Shown here one piece after another: positions 62,138 through 64,000 of a stretch of 64,000 bases of DNA. Source of the DNA: Thermohalobaculum sediminis (GTDB lineage Bacteria > Pseudomonadota > Alphaproteobacteria > Rhodobacterales > Rhodobacteraceae). The translations under genes were made by a program, and so were the position numbers. The number at the start of each line of letters is the position of its first letter. Positions within the stretch are counted from its first letter, which is position 1. Below the pieces are notes generated by a model. The model did no database searches. It was not told the origin of the DNA and saw only the letters and a program-made list of their open reading frames with translations. The stretch lies in contig NZ_JAMFKN010000004.1 of the NCBI RefSeq assembly GCF_023487995.1, forward strand, positions 62,001-126,000, read 5' to 3'.

Positions 62138-64000
62138 GTGACCGAGCCAAGACGCATCCTCCGCGCCGCATGGGCGCTCGCCCTTGCCGGCGGGCTCTCG
62201 GCCGTCCTTTCGGGTTGCGCCTCGGACCCGCTGGCCGATCCCTTCGCCTTCGATCGCCCCGAGACCGGGATCGACTACACCCCCGTCGTGAGCGGCGCGC
62301 CCAGCGAAGAGATCGCCGCGCTGATGGAGGAATCGCTCCTTATCTTCCGCCGGCAGGACCAGGGCGCGCAGAGCGTGGCCTTCCTGCGCCGCCGGGCCGA
62401 AGGCGACATCCCCACGGCGCAGAAGATCCTGCGCTCCTACGGCTATTACGGGGCCAGCGTCGAGGCGCGGGTGAGCGAGGTCGCCCCGCCCGCCGGCCAG
62501 GGCGGCAATACGTCACCCGCCGCCGAGGGCGGCGAGCCCGCGCCGGCGGCCGCAATCGCCGAGATCGCGATCGACGCGGGCACGCCCTTCACGCTGGTGC
62601 GCCACGACGTGATCCTTTCCGACACCGGCGCGGGCCCGGCGCCCGAGCTCGGCCCGGCCGCGAGCTTCGGCTCGCCGGTCGGCGGCCCCGCCGAGGCCGC
62701 CGCGATCCTCGAGGCCGAGCGGGCCATGGTCGCGCGCCTGCGCGGCACGGGCCGGCCCTATGCCGCGGGCCGCGGGCGCGAGGCGGTCGCCGACCGCGAG
62801 GCCGCGACGCTCGAGGTCGACAGCCGGATCTCGGCAGGGCCGCACCACGTGTTTGGCCCCATCTCGTTCACCGGGGCGCCCGACGTGGACGAGGAATACC
62901 TTCGCACCTACCTGCCTTGGGCCGAGGGCGACGTGGTCGATACGGCGCTGCTCGCCGCGTTCCAGCGCCGGCTGATGGGCACGCGGCTGTTCCGTGCAGG
63001 CACCGTGACGCTGCCGGACGCGCCGCCGCCGGGCGAGGCCGCGCAGGTGACCGTCGCCCTCGAACAGGCCCCCTTCCGCACCGTCCGGGCCGGCGTGCGC
63101 TACAACACCGATGAAGGCCCGGGCGTCCGCGCGGGCATCGAACACCGCAACCTCTTCGGCGCGAACGAGCAGGTCGAGGTGTTGGCCGACGCCTCGCTGG
63201 ACGTGCAGCGCCTCACCACCACCTTCCGCAAGCCGCAATACCTGCGCCCGTTGCAGGACCTCATCGCCGGCATCGAGCTGCGCCGGGTCGAGGAAGACGC
63301 CTATGACGAGCTGGGCGGCACCGTCACGGCGGGCCTCGAGCGCAGGCTTGGGGAGCACTGGACCGTCGGCGCGGGGGGGCTGGCCGAATACAGCTCGATC
63401 ACCGACCAGGGCGTCACCGACGATGCCTTACTGGGCGGCATCCCGCTGTTCGCCGCCTATGATGGGTCGGACGACCTGCTCGACCCCAAGACCGGCGAGC
63501 GGTTGCGGGTTGACCTCACGCCCTTCGGCGGCATCTTCGCGAACGACCCGGTGACATTCCTCACGATCGATGCGCGGGCCTCGGCCTACCGGCGGCTCAC
63601 CGCCGAGGGCGACGTGGTGGCGGCCGTGCGCGGGCGCGTGGGCTCAATCATCGCCGATGCGCTGTCGGACGTGCCGCAGACCCGGCGGCTCTACTCGGGC
63701 GGCGGCGGCTCGGTCCGCGGCTATGCCGAGGATTTCGTGGGCCCGCTCGACGCCGCGGGCGACCCGGTCGGCGGGCGCTCGGTGCTCGAGGCGGGGGGCG
63801 AGCTGCGCGGCCGGGTCTGGGGCGATCTGTGGCTCGCGGCCTTCGTCGAGGCGGGCAGCGTCTCGACCGGCACGATCCCGAGCCTCGAGGAGGGGGTGCA
63901 GGTCGGCACGGGCGGCGGCATCCGCTACGCCTCGCCGGTCGGGCCCATCCGGCTCGATGTCGGCGTGCCGCTGAACAAGCGGGACGCGGACGACAGTTTC
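62138..64000 (+). CDS. tamA: Autotransporter assembly factor TamA (Omp85), partial, runs past the window
   Basis: A GTG-started gene; 621 residues are visible with no stop before the edge. The signal region ends in a lipobox, LSGC (Cys27), unusual for TamA. N-terminal POTRA repeats follow (about 45-110 with LRSYGYYGASVEARV, and about 230-330 with FGPISFTGAPDVDEEYLRTYLPWAEG), with Ala/Pro/Gly-rich inserts between. Then the Omp85 barrel (RTVRAGVRYNTDEGPGVRAGIEHRNLFG, RLYSGGGGSVRGYAEDFVG, PVGPIRLDVGVPL) is present in part. It should insert autotransporters, or serve as the outer-membrane partner of TamB. The tamB gene would be expected downstream, beyond the window. Confidence 0.9.
   Translation, partial: MTEPRRILRAAWALALAGGLSAVLSGCASDPLADPFAFDRPETGIDYTPVVSGAPSEEIAALMEESLLIFRRQDQGAQSVAFLRRRAEGDIPTAQKILRSYGYYGASVEARVSEVAPPAGQGGNTSPAAEGGEPAPAAAIAEIAIDAGTPFTLVRHDVILSDTGAGPAPELGPAASFGSPVGGPAEAAAILEAERAMVARLRGTGRPYAAGRGREAVADREAATLEVDSRISAGPHHVFGPISFTGAPDVDEEYLRTYLPWAEGDVVDTALLAAFQRRLMGTRLFRAGTVTLPDAPPPGEAAQVTVALEQAPFRTVRAGVRYNTDEGPGVRAGIEHRNLFGANEQVEVLADASLDVQRLTTTFRKPQYLRPLQDLIAGIELRRVEEDAYDELGGTVTAGLERRLGEHWTVGAGGLAEYSSITDQGVTDDALLGGIPLFAAYDGSDDLLDPKTGERLRVDLTPFGGIFANDPVTFLTIDARASAYRRLTAEGDVVAAVRGRVGSIIADALSDVPQTRRLYSGGGGSVRGYAEDFVGPLDAAGDPVGGRSVLEAGGELRGRVWGDLWLAAFVEAGSVSTGTIPSLEEGVQVGTGGGIRYASPVGPIRLDVGVPLNKRDADDSF

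Overview
The window is a chromosomal segment of a very GC-rich alphaproteobacterium, most likely of the Rhodobacterales (Rhodobacteraceae/Paracoccaceae). The signs are strong G/C bias at third codon positions, a zeta-type F1-ATPase inhibitor gene (DUF1476), the split purS/purQ/purL enzyme, a CcmI-type cytochrome c maturation gene, a heterotetrameric sarcosine oxidase locus, an RSP_2648-like PIN protein, and very frequent ATGA or TGATG stop/start overlaps. About 60 protein genes are supported. I saw no rRNA, tRNA, CRISPR array, insertion sequence or prophage. The gene entering at the left edge and the TamA gene leaving at the right edge are cut by the window.

Layout. (1) 0.3-13.0 kb, minus strand: a five-gene envelope locus, transcribed OmpA-like protein > TpsB transporter > 1772-aa TpsA exoprotein > TPR-CHAT caspase-like lipoprotein > transmembrane Ser/Thr kinase with a DUF4384 domain. 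I consider this the most interesting system here. (2) 13.2-18.8 kb: M15-like peptidase, DusA, a PhyH-like oxygenase, a retropepsin-like protease, and the overlapping ccmI-ruvX-DUF1289 set. (3) 19.0-25.7 kb: sarcosine oxidase soxB and soxDAG, split by a 1.4-kb insert with two small membrane-protein genes. (4) 25.7-26.5 kb: a small-protein gene and a structured 26-codon element with a perfect Shine-Dalgarno sequence, an internal anti-Shine-Dalgarno and a strong terminator. (5) 26.5-35.1 kb: RlmI, PIN protein, cupin, and a purine block (purC, purS, purQ, purL) interleaved with small membrane proteins and a lipoprotein. (6) 35.2-41.7 kb: ATPase inhibitor, two photolyases around a DUF2256 gene, glutathione peroxidase, purB, and a DUF6314-like protein with a large insert. 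(7) 41.7-49 kb: diguanylate cyclase, secreted PDC-type protein, Bpt/Ate transferase, RDD protein, PPK2, alpha/beta hydrolase, and a truncated hemoglobin coupled to an adenylate cyclase. (8) 49-57 kb: MetA (acetyl-type signature), P-loop protein, DksA-like protein, soluble and membrane pyrophosphatases, IscU-like protein, HisI, K+/H+ antiporter. (9) 57-64 kb: argE, CDP-sugar genes rfbC-rfbG-rfbF, a C-methyltransferase gene interrupted by an amber codon, and the start of tamA.

How the genes work together. The TPS/CHAT/kinase locus can be read as one trans-envelope machine: a secreted beta-helical exoprotein and its pore, a peptidoglycan-binding OmpA protein, an extracytoplasmic caspase-like protease, and a kinase linking envelope to cytoplasm. 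The purine genes supply IMP and AMP. Sarcosine oxidase feeds glycine and C1 units. The globin and cyclase probably form a gas-to-cAMP sensor. PPK2, soluble pyrophosphatase and membrane pyrophosphatase handle polyphosphate and PPi. The rfb genes make a CDP-6-deoxy sugar for surface glycans.
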